Positions 9,776-20,654 are shown, counted from the stretch's first letter. The stretch: 64,000 nt of DNA from Onthophagus taurus (GCF_036711975.1 NC_091967.1:29551501-29615500), one strand, 5' to 3'. Notes: generated from the letters alone by a model not told the origin. Translations and numbers: made by a program.

Positions 9776-11968
9776 TTGTGTATACATAATTTATTGCAGA
9801 TGCCATTATTTTACAAAAATGGTACGGAAAAGTTAGACTTACAAAATTTGAATCCCGTCAAACTATTCGATTTTATTGAAAACATACCTTCGGGCAGTGA
9901 AGATGAACTAGAAGTGAATAGTGACGACGATCGTGTACAAGTTGATCCCGATGCACAAAACTTATTGGATAAGTTTCTTGATGATCCAAACATCTGCGAA
10001 ATTATAAAGACTGAAGCAGACCCGAATGAAGATAACTCGATAACTCTAAGTCGGTATTAGATTGTTTAAAAACTGCAACACCTCCAAAGGTAGTTCGGAA
10101 AAAAATTCGGAGCAATTTACATTTCAATGACAGTACTATTATTTCGGATGATAAACTACATAAATTGTGACCAGTCATCGATTCAATATCAGCGAAATTT
10201 CTAACAATTCCTATGGACGAAATGCTATCAATTGATGAGTAAAGTTGTGCAACAAAGGCACGTCATCATATGAAACAATACTTACCATTGAAACCCCACA
10301 AATGAGGATACAAACTTTTTTTCTAAGTGGCGTGTCAGGAATTTGTTACAAGTTTGAAATTTATACCGACACAGAAAACTCTCTTCCTCCTGTGGTTCGT
10401 CGTAATCTCTGCTACTCACTTATATTTTCTCACTTCGACTATGCGGACGCGGTTTATCCCGATCTCTCGGCAACTCTTATGAGTAAATTGCAGCGGCTAC
10501 AAAATAATTGCATCCGGTTCATATTTGACCTAAATAATCATAATTGATCGCAATTACATTCAGATGTTAATCTGTCGGGCTTTTAGCTGCTCTCTCCCTC
10601 TTTTCGTGACTTTTCTTTATTTTTCTCTTTTTCTTGCTTAATCTTATTTGGTGATAAATGTTAATAATATCTAATTATCACTATGTTCGCGCGGCAAATA
10701 ACCGGGAAACAAAATTAGGTGTTGGTTCTTTAATTAAAACAAAATGATAATAAAGATAAATAATAAAACAAAAAAATTGCAACTGATTGAATTTAATATA
10801 AATAAAGTTAAAAATATAATTACCTTGATTTAATATAAGTGTGAGCGTGGGTGGACATGATAGTAGAACGTGGTTTTTCGAATGATTGACACGTGTGATA
10901 CAAAGTATGATTGAAAAGTAAGTGAGTGAGAGTATTTTAAACTTGAAAACTCCAGGTTGAGCCGGTGCACATAACTCATACACGGGGCGAAAATAAGAAA
11001 ATTAAATGCAGGACAAACACACTACTTACCATGTTCAGTAAATATTATTTTTGTTTGTTCTGTTGGGTCATTTGGCAGAGATCGCTTGTGCGATAAAATG
11101 ATCCATTTGCTGATACTGCTTATACTGTTTAAGTTTATCCATTGCTCGACTAACAATCGACAATGGGATTCTATGTATATATTTTTTGTTCTTATTATTT
11201 TTTTTATTGTTTTTTTCTTCTTGTATATTTTATGTAATTTTGTATTCTTATCTGTGGCAATAACTGGTATAAATAAATAAAAAACGAACCAAACAAGCTA
11301 CCACCAAATGAACCGGATTTGGGAGCGAGCAGCAATATTGTCTCGCGAAATACCACGCAACAAATTTCATAAATTATATTTTGATAACTATTACACCTCT
11401 ATTCCGGTAATAGCTAATTACTTAGCTCAACTTAGCATTCATTCTCTTGGAACCGTGCGACGTAATCGAAATCCCTGCTGCAAAGTTCCATCGGAAAAAG
11501 ATTGCAATAAGATGAAACGGGTGAATATGTGATTGATTACGAAGGAACATCTATCAGTAACATGTATTGGAAAGACAATAAAACTGTTACACTTCTGTCA
11601 TCATTTATTGACACAAAACCTGTAATGATGGTAGGAAGGTACAATCGAAAAAATAGAGATACCTTGCCCTGCTATTGTTACACAATACAATCGTCACATG
11701 GGAGGAGTGGACCTGCTAGACAGCATAATTGCGAGATACAAAATAAAGATGCGATCACGAAAATAGTACATGAGATTATTTTATCATTTAGTTGATATCA
11801 CGATTGTCAACGCATGGTTGCTTTATCGCAAATACACTCGGAACATGTGCAACCCCTAAACGAAGCCGACCAACTGAAATTGAACGAAGCATAAAGAATA
11901 TCAAGGATCTTGCTGGAGAAACCGCGAGATCGAAAAAATTAACCGAAGAAGAAGAAAACCGAACTAAA
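9776..11968 (+). pseudogene. piggyBac-family transposase, copy 1
   Basis: The N-terminus (after TTATTGCAG at about 9799) is acidic, with PSGSEDELEVNSDDD, typical of piggyBac proteins. A large part of the first DDE half is absent. The text resumes near 10200 with PMDEMLSIDE and KQYLPLKPHK, then YKFEIYTD. After the LINE insertion it continues with LPPNEPDLGASSNIV-type sequence in one frame and KLYFDNYYTS. It then gives DTKPVMMVGRYNR and, in another frame, MGGVDLLDSIIARYKIKMRS and HLVDITIVNAWLLYRK. These match the order of blocks in piggyBac-derived transposases. Stops and frameshifts are frequent and the cysteine-rich C-terminal domain is not seen. Confidence 0.8.
10380..11285 (+). mobile_element. 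5'-truncated jockey-like LINE inserted in piggyBac copy 1
   Basis: The insert opens with LPPVVRRNLCYSLIFSHFDY, then ADAVY and KLQRLQNNCIRFIF, the C-terminal end of a jockey-type RT ORF, stopping at about 10547. It is followed by AT-rich 3' sequence and a TAAATAAATAAAAAA tail at about 11268-11285. The flanks GAAAAC (left) and AAAAAC (right) suggest a short target duplication. By chance the piggyBac frame runs into the LINE frame, making a 100-codon chimeric open frame (10245-10547). Confidence 0.7.
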
Positions 11969-12272
11969 CCAAACCGAAAATTGAGGAAGGAGAAAATGGA
12001 TAAGGTAATATCGAATTTTATTATAAGGTTCACAACGACGGTACTGTTGTGTTTTGAAATAATAACTGATGGTGCACGTTTGGTGAGTGCAATAATTGCG
12101 GAGTTATCCCAAGAGTTAAAGGATATTCCGTGGAATAACGTAATGAAAGATTATGGTTATGTACTTTATAGCGTACGAAAATGGAGAAATAAACGAAAGA
12201 AAAATGGAAACTTCGAGAAGTTGATTAACGAGATTCGATACTGACGAACAAGTATCGAATGAATTTAAGGCG

Positions 12273-12893
12273 ATGGAATCGCGAGATATTTTGCCCTTTT
12301 CAGAATGTTTTGTTAACGAAATCCTGAATCGAGAATTTGAAAATAAAAATGTCATTTTAGAAGGAAATGATGATTTCAAAAATTCGGGAATTATGATTGC
12401 ACGTGGTTTTGTGAGATCAGATGATCGGCCACAAGCATTAGTGGTTAATTTATCCGATAAAATAGTACGGATAAATAAAAACACGAAGTTGGGGAATGCG
12501 ATAATCGGAGAACTACCGGAGCATTGTTCTCGAGAGTTCAAGGTCGCGAATATTGCAACGAAGTCGTCAGACGTAAACAAAAAGAATAATGATCCCGTAG
12601 AGCAGATTGACTTTAGTCATCTGGAATTTAACGATAAAAATAAGGTTAAAAAATTACTTAGAAAATATAACGATATTTTCGGCAAGGGAATCGGGAATCT
12701 TAGTAGTACGCATAAAATAAAACATAGAATTGTTACTGATGACGTACCACCGATAACGAAACGGCCTTATCGAGTACCTTATCATCAGAGGGAAATGCTA
12801 CAAGAAAAAATAGACGAAATGTTGGAAAAAGGAATAACGATGTCGATAACGATTATGATGTCATGGAGAGCCCATGGAGTGCACCTGTTGTAA
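12273..12893 (+). pseudogene. Gypsy pol, protease-RT linker and RT start
   Basis: This frame encodes a linker and then KKLLRKYNDIFGKGIG, KIKHRIVTDDVPPI, RPYRVPYHQRE and MLEKG, the standard approach to the Ty3/Gypsy RT fingers domain. At about 12840 the reading leaves the expected track: a short ATAACGAT-type duplication precedes the SPWSAPVV block, which is in the next frame. The protease motif expected upstream is not present here. Confidence 0.85.
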
Positions 12894-14218
12894 TAGTAAA
12901 TCGACAGATGGCTGATGGTTCAGTGAAACCAAGAATCTGTATTGATTATCGAGAATTAAATGCAATTACGAAACGAGATTATTATCCTTTACCAAATTTG
13001 CAGAAAACAGTTAATGTTTTGTCCGGAGCAAATTTACTTAACGTTTTCGATGTATCTTCGGCGTACCATCAGATTAAAGTAGATGAAAGAGATCAGGAGA
13101 AAACTGCTTTCCCTACACCGTACGGACATTATGAGAGTAGTAGAATGATGTTCGGATTGGTGAATGCGCCAGCTACATTTCAGAGATTTATGAATTATAC
13201 ATTATCAGGATTAATTGGGAAACATTGTTTGGCATATTTAGATGACGTAATTGTTTTTACTAATGGCAGCGTTGATGAACATTTGTGCCGATTGGAAAAG
13301 ATTTTTGAAACTTTTAGGGAAGCTAACATAAAATTAAAACCGGAGAAATCGCAAATATTGGTCGAAGAAGTTAAATATTTGGGACATATATTATCAAGGA
13401 AAGGAATCCAACCGGATCCAGATAAAATTAAGGTAATTAAAAATTATCCTGTCCCGAGAAATGTAAAAGAAATTAGAGCTTTCCTTGGACTGATGGGATG
13501 GTATCGGAAATTTATTGGTGATTTTTCCAAATTATCGGAGCCACTTACTCGATTGACAAAGAAGGATGTAGAATTCAAGATCGGAGAAAAGGAATTAAAA
13601 GCAATCGACGATTTAAAAAACGCAATTAATGATAAATGCGTATTGACGTTTCCAGATTTTTCTCAACCTTTTATATTGGCAACGGACGCGTCAGATAAAG
13701 GACTTGGAGCCATCTTAAGCCAAGTAAAAGGTGGATTTGAAACTCCAGTTGCTTTTGCTAGTAGAGGCTTAAAAAAGGCAGAATTAAACTATAGTACCAC
13801 CGAAAAGGAATGCTTAGCGGTAGTATTCGGAATCAAACAATTCAGATGCTATCTGTATGGTCGTCGTTTCACTGTGGTTACCGATCATCGACCATTACGG
13901 TGGCTACTAACCATAAAGGATCCGAGCTCAAGATTAGCGCGTTGGGCGTTATCCTTAGCAGAATATGATTTTGAAATCGTTCATCGACCTGGAAAGAAAC
14001 ATGGAAATGTGGATGCGTTGAGTAGAATTTATACGGTGAGTACCGTTAAGAAAAAATTTGAAATTCAGGAAATTTTGGGAGACTTGTTTACGGCACCACA
14101 TGAATATTCGCTAGCACACTGTGTCAGTCAAGATTTTCAAATGTCGCAGGGAATTGCGAAAACGTTTCGATCTAAATTTGGGCGACTTAACGAATTAAGG
14201 CAACTAATCCTTCTGTAG
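12863..14218 (+). pseudogene. Gypsy pol, reverse transcriptase + RNase H + start of macrodomain
   Basis: RT motifs in order are SPWSAPVVIVNR, RICIDYRELN, FDVSSAYHQIKV, FGLVNAPATFQRFMN and YLDDVIVF (catalytic DD). The connection YLGHILSRKGIQPDP is followed by RNase H with ATDASDKGLG, TEKECLAVVFGIKQFR and VTDHRPLRWLL, then DALSRIYTV. From about residue 400 the text changes to GDLFTAPHEYSLAHCVSQDF, then QGIAKTFRSKFG. That is the start of a TARG1/OARD1-type macrodomain rather than an integrase leader. The frame ends at TAG 14216, just after the macrodomain helix; the continuation is one frame away, so a single-base lesion or a frameshift site lies at about 14195-14205. Confidence 0.92.
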
Positions 14219-14490
14219 GTGACGTAGCGAGCATCGAAGTTGAAGGCCAAACTCTATATTATTTGGTCACTAAAAGTAATTATTACGTAAAATCCACTTA
14301 TCAGTCGTTAAATCAATGCTTGGAAAGATTGAAGGTATTGATGTTACAAAGAAACGAAAGATTTTTGGCTATACCAAAGATTGGGTGTGGCTTAGATAAA
14401 TTAGACTGGAAAACCGTAAAGGTCAACATCAAAACAATATTTGAAGATACAGATATTAAAATTGTGGTTTACGTATTGGAACAACCGTAC
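14062..14490 (+). other. TARG1/OARD1-like macrodomain embedded in Gypsy pol
   Basis: About 143 residues sit between RNase H and the integrase zinc finger. The N-terminal half (frame ending 14218) has GDLF and SLAHCVS. The C-terminal half (frame from before 14263) has YYLVTK, STYQSLNQCLERL, IPKIGCGLDKLDW and TDIKIVVYVL. This block order and length match human OARD1/TARG1, which removes ADP-ribose from glutamate/aspartate and deacylates O-acetyl-ADP-ribose. The TARG1 catalytic lysine (Lys84, in LITK there) corresponds to LVTK here (K at 14272-14274). Asp125 corresponds to the D of GCGLD (14395-14397). Both are present. The domain is split by a frameshift, so this copy is probably dead. The role in the element is unknown; countering host ADP-ribosylation is a speculation. 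Confidence 0.85.
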
Positions 14491-16212
14491 TCACAATTAA
14501 TTTCAACAGTAGCTAAAAATAAAGAATCGGAATTTTTTCCTGTTTGGGATAAAGAGTTGTTAGCGAAAGAACAACAGAGGGATGATTTTTGTAAGGAAAT
14601 TTTGAAAGTGTTAGAAAACCAAAATTCTAACAAAATTGAGAGTTTTAATTATTACAAGGACGACGAAGATGTTCTCTATAAAATTTGTAATAATCGTGAT
14701 CTATTAGTGGTACCAAAAACCTTTATTAAACGAGCTATGAGAGGCGCAGGGCATGGAGGCCAAGCAAAAACTTTGTCATTAATGAAAGACCGATTCTATT
14801 GGCCTAATATGAATCGAGATATCAAAAATTATTGTACTAATTGTGAATTATGTAATAGAAGAAAGAATACTCCCCATTTACAAAAAGGTCCTTTACAGAA
14901 ATTTCATCAGTTATCTCGACCATTTGAACGAACATCTATGGACATTGTAGGGCCGTTAGTGACAACAGATAACGAGAATCGATACATACTAACTTTTCAG
15001 GATCATTTTACTAAATACTTAGAAGTAATACCGCTGAAGGATCAAAAAGCAGCAACGGTGGCAAAGGCATTTGTGACAAAGATTGTATGTCGACATGAGG
15101 CTCCTAAACAACTTCTAACAGATCAAGGGACAAATTTTCTGTCTAGAGTGATGCAAGAATCATGTAAGCTATTAGGTATTGAGAAAATTCAAACAACACC
15201 GTATCATCCTGAATGTAATGGATTAATTGAGAGAAGTCATCGAGTGATAAAAGATATTTTATCGCATTACATCGAGAAAAGTCAGAGAGATTGGGACGAA
15301 TGGTTACCTTTTGTATCCTTGGCATATTGTTCATCGTATCATAGTAGTACTGGATACACCCCTTATTTTCTGTTGTACGGACGTGATATCGAATTGCCAA
15401 TTGATGAATTTATAAAACCAATACCGATAAAATACGACTATGATGAGAATTATGTTTCTGAATTTTTAGCGAGAATGCACAACGTGTTCAACGACGTCAG
15501 AGAACGTCTAAAAACGGTATCTGATAAACAGGCGAGTTATTTTAATCGTAAGAGTAAGAAAAGATTATTTGAATTAGGAGATTTAGTACTTCTTAAAGAT
15601 GTTAGTATCAAGCCTGGATTGTCACGAAAATTATCTAGAACATGGACAGGACCGTATCGAATCGTAGAGATACTAAATGAAGTAAATTACAAAATTAAAG
15701 TTCAAAACGGGTCGCAAACAACTGTTGTTCACGTAAATCGATTAAAACCGTTCAAAACCAATTGGAATAAAACTCCTTCAAATCATAACTACTCGGATTA
15801 TTTACGGAAAAATTATGTGAATAAAGGTGATAACGAAATTTTGCCAATTAAGGAAACTGATCCAATATATAAGCCTATGACCCTACCGATGCCAATCTTT
15901 AGAACAATTCCTGGGCCATGGAAAATGAGATCTCCAAGAGTACAAGAAAACAGACCATCCTTAACTCCTACTCGAAACGTGAAGGTCGTTCCAACGAGAT
16001 TGTTTAAATCTCCAGAGTTTGCCGAAGCACTAGAAGAAGATCTGAATAACGAAGATAACATTGAAACGACCGAGAGCAATGAGCTGGTGGCCGATACAAA
16101 ATCTGATAGTAATGTTCCGATTGATAATGATACTAGTTTACCGTTAGCTTTGCGAAGGGGTCGTAGAGATATCAAACCCCCGGAAAAACTAACTTATGGC
16201 GTCGATCCTTGA
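14263..16212 (+). CDS. Gypsy pol, macrodomain C-half + integrase
   Basis: This 650-codon uninterrupted frame begins inside the macrodomain; the given start is simply where the frame is usable, and translation would normally enter from upstream pol. The H2C2 zinc finger appears as GHGGQAKTLSLMKDRFYWP with CTNCELC. The catalytic core shows D in TSMDIVGPL, D in LLTDQGTNF and E in CNGLIERSHRV, so the DDE triad is complete. A GPY/F module follows (SRTWTGPYRIVEI) with VVHVNRLKPF. About 150 residues of low-complexity tail end at RRDIKPPEKLTYGVD. The protein would insert cDNA into the host genome. The frame itself is intact, though the upstream part of pol is not. Confidence 0.92.
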   Translation: MVTKSNYYVKSTYQSLNQCLERLKVLMLQRNERFLAIPKIGCGLDKLDWKTVKVNIKTIFEDTDIKIVVYVLEQPYSQLISTVAKNKESEFFPVWDKELLAKEQQRDDFCKEILKVLENQNSNKIESFNYYKDDEDVLYKICNNRDLLVVPKTFIKRAMRGAGHGGQAKTLSLMKDRFYWPNMNRDIKNYCTNCELCNRRKNTPHLQKGPLQKFHQLSRPFERTSMDIVGPLVTTDNENRYILTFQDHFTKYLEVIPLKDQKAATVAKAFVTKIVCRHEAPKQLLTDQGTNFLSRVMQESCKLLGIEKIQTTPYHPECNGLIERSHRVIKDILSHYIEKSQRDWDEWLPFVSLAYCSSYHSSTGYTPYFLLYGRDIELPIDEFIKPIPIKYDYDENYVSEFLARMHNVFNDVRERLKTVSDKQASYFNRKSKKRLFELGDLVLLKDVSIKPGLSRKLSRTWTGPYRIVEILNEVNYKIKVQNGSQTTVVHVNRLKPFKTNWNKTPSNHNYSDYLRKNYVNKGDNEILPIKETDPIYKPMTLPMPIFRTIPGPWKMRSPRVQENRPSLTPTRNVKVVPTRLFKSPEFAEALEEDLNNEDNIETTESNELVADTKSDSNVPIDNDTSLPLALRRGRRDIKPPEKLTYGVDP

Positions 16213-16756
16213 ATTACACATCCCTCCTAGGGTATCGAGAGGCTAAAGAAAAGGAGGCCGTGCCATTGGGGCATAGTTCATAAAAGTTTCTTTTCATTGC
16301 AGACACTCGCGAGGCATCACTCAACTACGGGGTGGAATTATTTGATAATCCCCCGTAGCAAAATTTTTTTTACGTATTGAGCCTATGGGTGATGCCGTAC
16401 TACCAGCTCTAGTCAGGCTGTCGACTCTTGAGTAGAGCTACGGCCACCGCTGGTATTTTAAGTGGTTTAACACCAGTGCAGTTTAAGTACCAGTGTGGGA
16501 GGGTTAGCGAAGGAACAGATGTTTAGTCCTTCGCTAATCGGGGAAAAGAAAAATCCTTTCCTATTTTCCTTTCTTACTTTATTGTTTTGTAACGTTCGTA
16601 ATAGTTGTATTATTCAGTATAACCGTTTTGTTTCGTCTCATGAATTTAAATATTAATGTCATTTAGAGTAATTTTATTTATAAGATAACGACGTTACGTT
16701 TAGAAGAATAGATTGTCGAATGACAATGTTCATTGTAATTCAAAATATGTGCAGGA
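16213..16756 (+). other. pol-env spacer with possible splice acceptor
   Basis: There is no coding frame. TTTTCATTGCAG at about 16292-16303 is a good acceptor and could serve a subgenomic env mRNA, as in other env-bearing Gypsy elements (inference). An inverted motif around 16320-16370 (CTACGGGGTGGAA...CCCCGTAG) could fold into a hairpin. Confidence 0.35.
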
Positions 16757-18413
16757 AAATGGATCGTGGTCTTCATGGTGGTGGGTGGTAACTGAGGTTG
16801 CAGAAATATAGCATACGATTGTAGTGCTCCGACGACCAATATTACAGGTTCCCTTAGATTTTCATGGCATGCTTGATAAAGAAGGTAAATGCAAGGGTGA
16901 AACCTTTATTGAAAACGGCGAAACCTGGACGGATGTGGTTGTACAGGGTTCCGTTACCATTAAAGTAAGCGATTACAACGCTGTATTGAGTTTGGAACAA
17001 AATATGGTCAAATTAAGTGGTGGAACAAGTTGCCCCTACCTGGATGGATATTGTATAGATACATTATTTGGGGAAGTGGCGTGGAATATACTCCCGACCG
17101 TTGAGTGTACGTCAAAGTATACTACTTTATACCATGGACCTGCAACACAGGTGACCATAAAAGATACCAACGATAAATACGTGGTCGTAGAACATCAAGA
17201 TCGTATTTTTGCTCTCAGCATTTTAAAAAGAAGTTACGCTTGTTACTCAGAAATATATTTAACTGAACACCCGAGATTGGTTCTGTACTTCGTCGAGAAC
17301 CAGCAATTGATACCAACATCTCATGTTATCAATCCGAGGGATGTCGATTTAACGGCTTATATCAATAGTAAATTTTTGTATGTCGAACATTCATACAAGA
17401 AGTCCTTAAACAATTTGTACCGAGACACCGTTCAAAGGCGCTGTTTGATGAAGAGAGAGATATTGCAGAACAGATTGCTAATGGCTCCTCTTGCGCCTGA
17501 TGCCGTAAGAACCCTATTGAATAATCATCCCGGATATGTTGGTCGAGTAATAGGGGAAGTATTATACGTGTTGCAATGTATTCCTAAAGTGGTACAAATT
17601 CGCCGGGTTATTAAATGTTATAACGAATTATCAGTGACGGATAGCTCAAACGAAACCTATTTTATGGCTCCGTTGACGCACATTCTATTTAAGATGGGCG
17701 AAGAAGTAGATTGTAACGTGGCGACTCTACCAATGTTTCAATTAGAAGACAAATGGGTATCTATGGGTCTACATCCAATCTTACAAAGTCCACCGGAGAA
17801 GCTAGAAGTAAAAGAAGAAGTGATGTTTAAATTCACGCCCTTATATACCTTTGGGGCCGCTGGGTTGTACACACAAGAAGATTTGGTTCAAGCGCTAGAT
17901 GCGATCCGATTTGGAATCGAGCGAAATGCGATTCAAAGCATTTTAATTAGACGGTTACAAGGAAAAGATACTCATGGGAGTAATATAGACGTGGTAAATC
18001 TATTCAACCTCAGTGAGCTACGAAAATTTGCGAAAAGTACCCTATCATATCTATGGGGTTGGTTTACGGAAGTGGGTATGGCTATCAGTGATTTCATTGG
18101 AATTATAGTTCTATTCCGTTTCTTAAAAGGGTTGGCTAGCGTAATACTAAATGGTTACGCTCTATATCGAACAATGGGTTGTGGACTGATTATTCTGGCC
18201 AGTCTTTGGAATAACTTAACCATGTGGTTATTAAACAAACATAGACCACAGGCGAACAACCCTGATCCAGAAGTACCTTTAATACCTATTCCTGAGGACG
18301 CGACTCCCACTATACCGAAACAACGACCACAAACGATAGCTCCAAAGAAAACCTTTTATCCATCTGTAACCGAAATACCAACATGGATGAGACCATCAAC
18401 ATCTACCGAGTAG
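16757..18413 (+). pseudogene. env: Envelope-like glycoprotein of the Gypsy element (chuvirus-like)
   Basis: The long frame 16824-18413 (529 codons) begins at an ATG that is probably not the original start. Upstream, in another frame, lie a hydrophobic segment IVVFMVVGG (signal-peptide-like), an in-frame TGA at 16793 and AYDCSAPTTNIT. The N-terminus is therefore broken by one stop and one frameshift near 16850. The body has many cysteines, the block GRVIGEVLYVLQC, then CYNELSV, FMAPLTHILFKMG and LPMFQLEDKWVSMGLHP. A long hydrophobic stretch around residues 415-475 (FIGIIVLFRFLKGLASVIL) suggests a membrane anchor, followed by a proline-rich cytoplasmic tail. The pattern resembles chuvirus-type glycoproteins found in some insect LTR elements. 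I judge this from memory of the family, so the class is tentative while env position and topology are clear. Confidence 0.65.
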
Positions 18414-18694
18414 AGGGTTCTAGCCCAGCTGATCTACAAAACAAGGAGAGTGTTGTGATGAGTCTCGCGAAGTGTTCGAGTGTGCGATAGAGTCATTTTC
18501 CGAAGTGATAATATTCACCTTTAGTGATGCTAGTTAAGAACTATAAGTAAATATAGAATTGATTATTGTATCCATTAATTTTGTTGTCAGACAAGATCAA
18601 GCAACCACCTATGTTGCCCTTGCTAAATATACGAATAGGTGATTGCATGATAAGAATTGAAAAAGAAACGCGACTATAGTAGCGTTCTTTTTTC

Positions 18695-18707
18695 AAGGGG
18701 GAAGTGA
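18695..18707 (+). promoter_or_regulatory. Polypurine tract
   Basis: CAAGGGGGAAGTGA lies immediately before the TGT of the 3' LTR. It is the expected plus-strand DNA priming site. Confidence 0.75.
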
Positions 18708-19833
18708 TGTAGCGATCCGCAGATCTGTTCAAATTTTGTTAATTAATTATTGATATTTTTATTCATTCTAGAATAGAGGGGATCGTTGCTCGACTCATCC
18801 TTCCCTTCCTTTTCTTTTGTCTAATTGTTATAGTTGTAATTGTTTGATTGGTTAAACCACGAGTTGACCAATAAGATTATTCTTCTGAGTTAAGAGCGTT
18901 CAGGGGGAAAACGTTTTCCTTTGGTTTTCCTTCCCTCTCTTTTGTTTAATTGCTGATGTTGCAATTTCTAATTGGTTGAGCCATGTGTTGACCAATAAGA
19001 ACTTTCCTAGAGGAAAGAGCTTCCAGAGGGTAAAGGTTTAAGTATTGAGGAGGAGCGCCTTTTGAAGAAGTTCAGTTGAGTGAAGTTCAGTTCGGTTTGG
19101 AATTTAACATTAATTCCTTCGGCGAAGCACCCTATTCGGTTTCGGTTAAGAGTCTTAGTGTAAAGTCCGAGTAAGACTCCGGTAATTCTTAAGTTTGATG
19201 TAAGTTATTTAATTAATAATTATTAATTAACTTTTATTCGATCGGATTAAAATTAAAGTGTTACACTTTTTGACGAGTCACTCCTCTCAATATGATCGCT
19301 TTAATCCTTGGTAAGTCGTCAATGTTTTATTTCACATATTAACTTGTAAAGGTAGTAACTAATTGCTTTAGCTTTTTCTGATTTGGTGTGAACATACATA
19401 ATATTCGATATTCTTTTGAATTATTTTTTTTATTAAATTGATCATTGTAAGTTTTGTTGAACTTAGATTTTGGCTTAATGTTTTATTTGGTTATAAAGAT
19501 TTTCAAGTAAAGTCAGGAAAATTACTAGATTAAAATTTCTTTTGTTGTTAATCAATATAAAGTTTTCGAGTTATTTTTGTAGCTAAACTTTGTTTGATTC
19601 AATTTATTTTAACTTTCATTCTGTTTATTAATTTTAGTTTGTATTTTATTTTTTTTTTGCTGTTGTTTTTGTTTGATTTTAATTCATTAAATTTAGTATT
19701 TAAATTTGACTTGATTTCTTTTATTAAATTTCATTTAACTTTGCTCCCTAAATCCAAGCCGGCGTGACAAGGTTCTGCTTGTCGCATACGCCTTTAGCAC
19801 GCCCACACAACAAAGTAAGAGCCGCTCCTTACA
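18708..19833 (+). repeat. 3' LTR of the macrodomain Gypsy
   Basis: The LTR begins TGTAGCGATCCGC and ends GCCGCTCCTTACA, about 1126 bp. Its second half, from CTTTCCTAGAGGAAAGAG, through AAGAGTCTCAGTG-type sequence, to the same GCCGCTC-TTACA end, is closely repeated at 22735-23633. Two internal related blocks (TTTCCTTCCCT...CTAATTGG.T..ACCA) indicate a tandem duplication within the LTR. Confidence 0.8.
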
Positions 19834-19837
19834 GTAT

Positions 19838-20602
19838 TGATTGACTATTATTCGAAATGGATCGAGTTAGTTAAATTAAAGCAAAAGAATTCAGAAGAAT
19901 TAATCACTGTATTGAAAACTATATATGCAATACACGGAGTTCCACAAATAATGATAGCCGACAATATGCCTTTCAATTCTAAAACATTTAAAGATTTTAG
20001 TATTAAATGGAATTTTATAATTAAAACTTCCAGACCATATTATCCTAAAAGTAATGGACTAGCAGAAAAGGCAGTTGGTATATGTAAAACAATGGAAGGA
20101 GATTTACACACCCGTTTTAGGTACAGAATTGTCACCTGCTGAACTTTTATTTAGTAGAAGAATAAAAACTAAATTACCTATAAGAAATGAACTATTAAAA
20201 CCAAAAATTATAATGAATTTTACAAAAACTTTAAACGAAAAAGCACAAATAAATAAAAGCTACTATGACTGAAATACTCAACCTAACAAAACAAACTTCA
20301 AAAAGGGAGATAATATAGTATACAGATATAAAAATAAGTGGGAACCAGCAAAGATTATCAAATCGAATAATACTCCTAGATCAATATTTATAAAAAATGA
20401 AAACAATAAAATAAAAAGAAGAAACACGATAGATATAAGTCCTTCGGAAAATATTCCAACATTTAGAACACGTGACAATGACATAGAAATTAAAAAAGAA
20501 CAGGTACGTTTAGAATTAAACGATAAAGAGATTAATGTTGAAAATCAATATAGAACAAGGTATGGTAGAATAGTAAAACCACCTCAACGTTTACAGGTTT
20601 AA
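19838..20602 (+). pseudogene. Second Gypsy, integrase C-terminal fragment
   Basis: The text reads MIDYYSKWIELVKLK, VPQIMIADNMPFNSKTF and YYPKSNGLAEKAVGICK, the second D and the E region of a retroviral integrase core. It continues past a frameshift near 20100 with LSPAELLFSRRIKTKLPI, a further stop at 20270, FKKGDNIVYRYKNKWEPAKI and finally TRYGRIVKPPQRLQV and a stop at 20600. This is a different Gypsy lineage from the 12-19.8 kb element. Confidence 0.85.
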
Positions 20603-20654
20603 GTTACTTTTAAGTTTAAAATAAAAATTTAAGAACGTATTTTATTTTTAATTT

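Larger units (their letters stand above)
9321..11990 (+). mobile_element. piggyBac element, copy 1 (5' end present, 3' end lost)
   Basis: A TTAA at 9317-9320 is followed by CCCTGCAGTGCGCATTGATG, the CCC-starting terminus expected of piggyBac. A near-palindrome TGATGCAAATATGCATCA lies in the terminus. The transposase relic follows on the plus strand. No GGG-TTAA right end is visible; the element is abutted by Gypsy sequence at about 11990. A LINE fragment occupies about 10380-11285. Confidence 0.75.
11998..19833 (+). mobile_element. Ty3/Gypsy element with macrodomain-bearing pol and env; 5' end lost
   Basis: The element comprises a protease-RT linker, RT, RNase H, a macrodomain, integrase, an env-like gene, a polypurine tract (CAAGGGGGAAG, about 18695-18705) and a 1.1 kb 3' LTR. 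The 5' LTR, gag and protease are missing at its left edge, where it abuts piggyBac remains. Sequence from 11998 to 12272 is open but unrecognised. A related LTR + PBS + protease fragment lies at 22735-24145. The combination of env and macrodomain makes this an unusual errantivirus-like element. Confidence 0.9.

Noticed and set aside
16824-16826. ATG as the true env start
   Set aside because: A signal-peptide-like segment and a typical cysteine-containing N-terminus lie upstream in another frame, so this ATG is internal.
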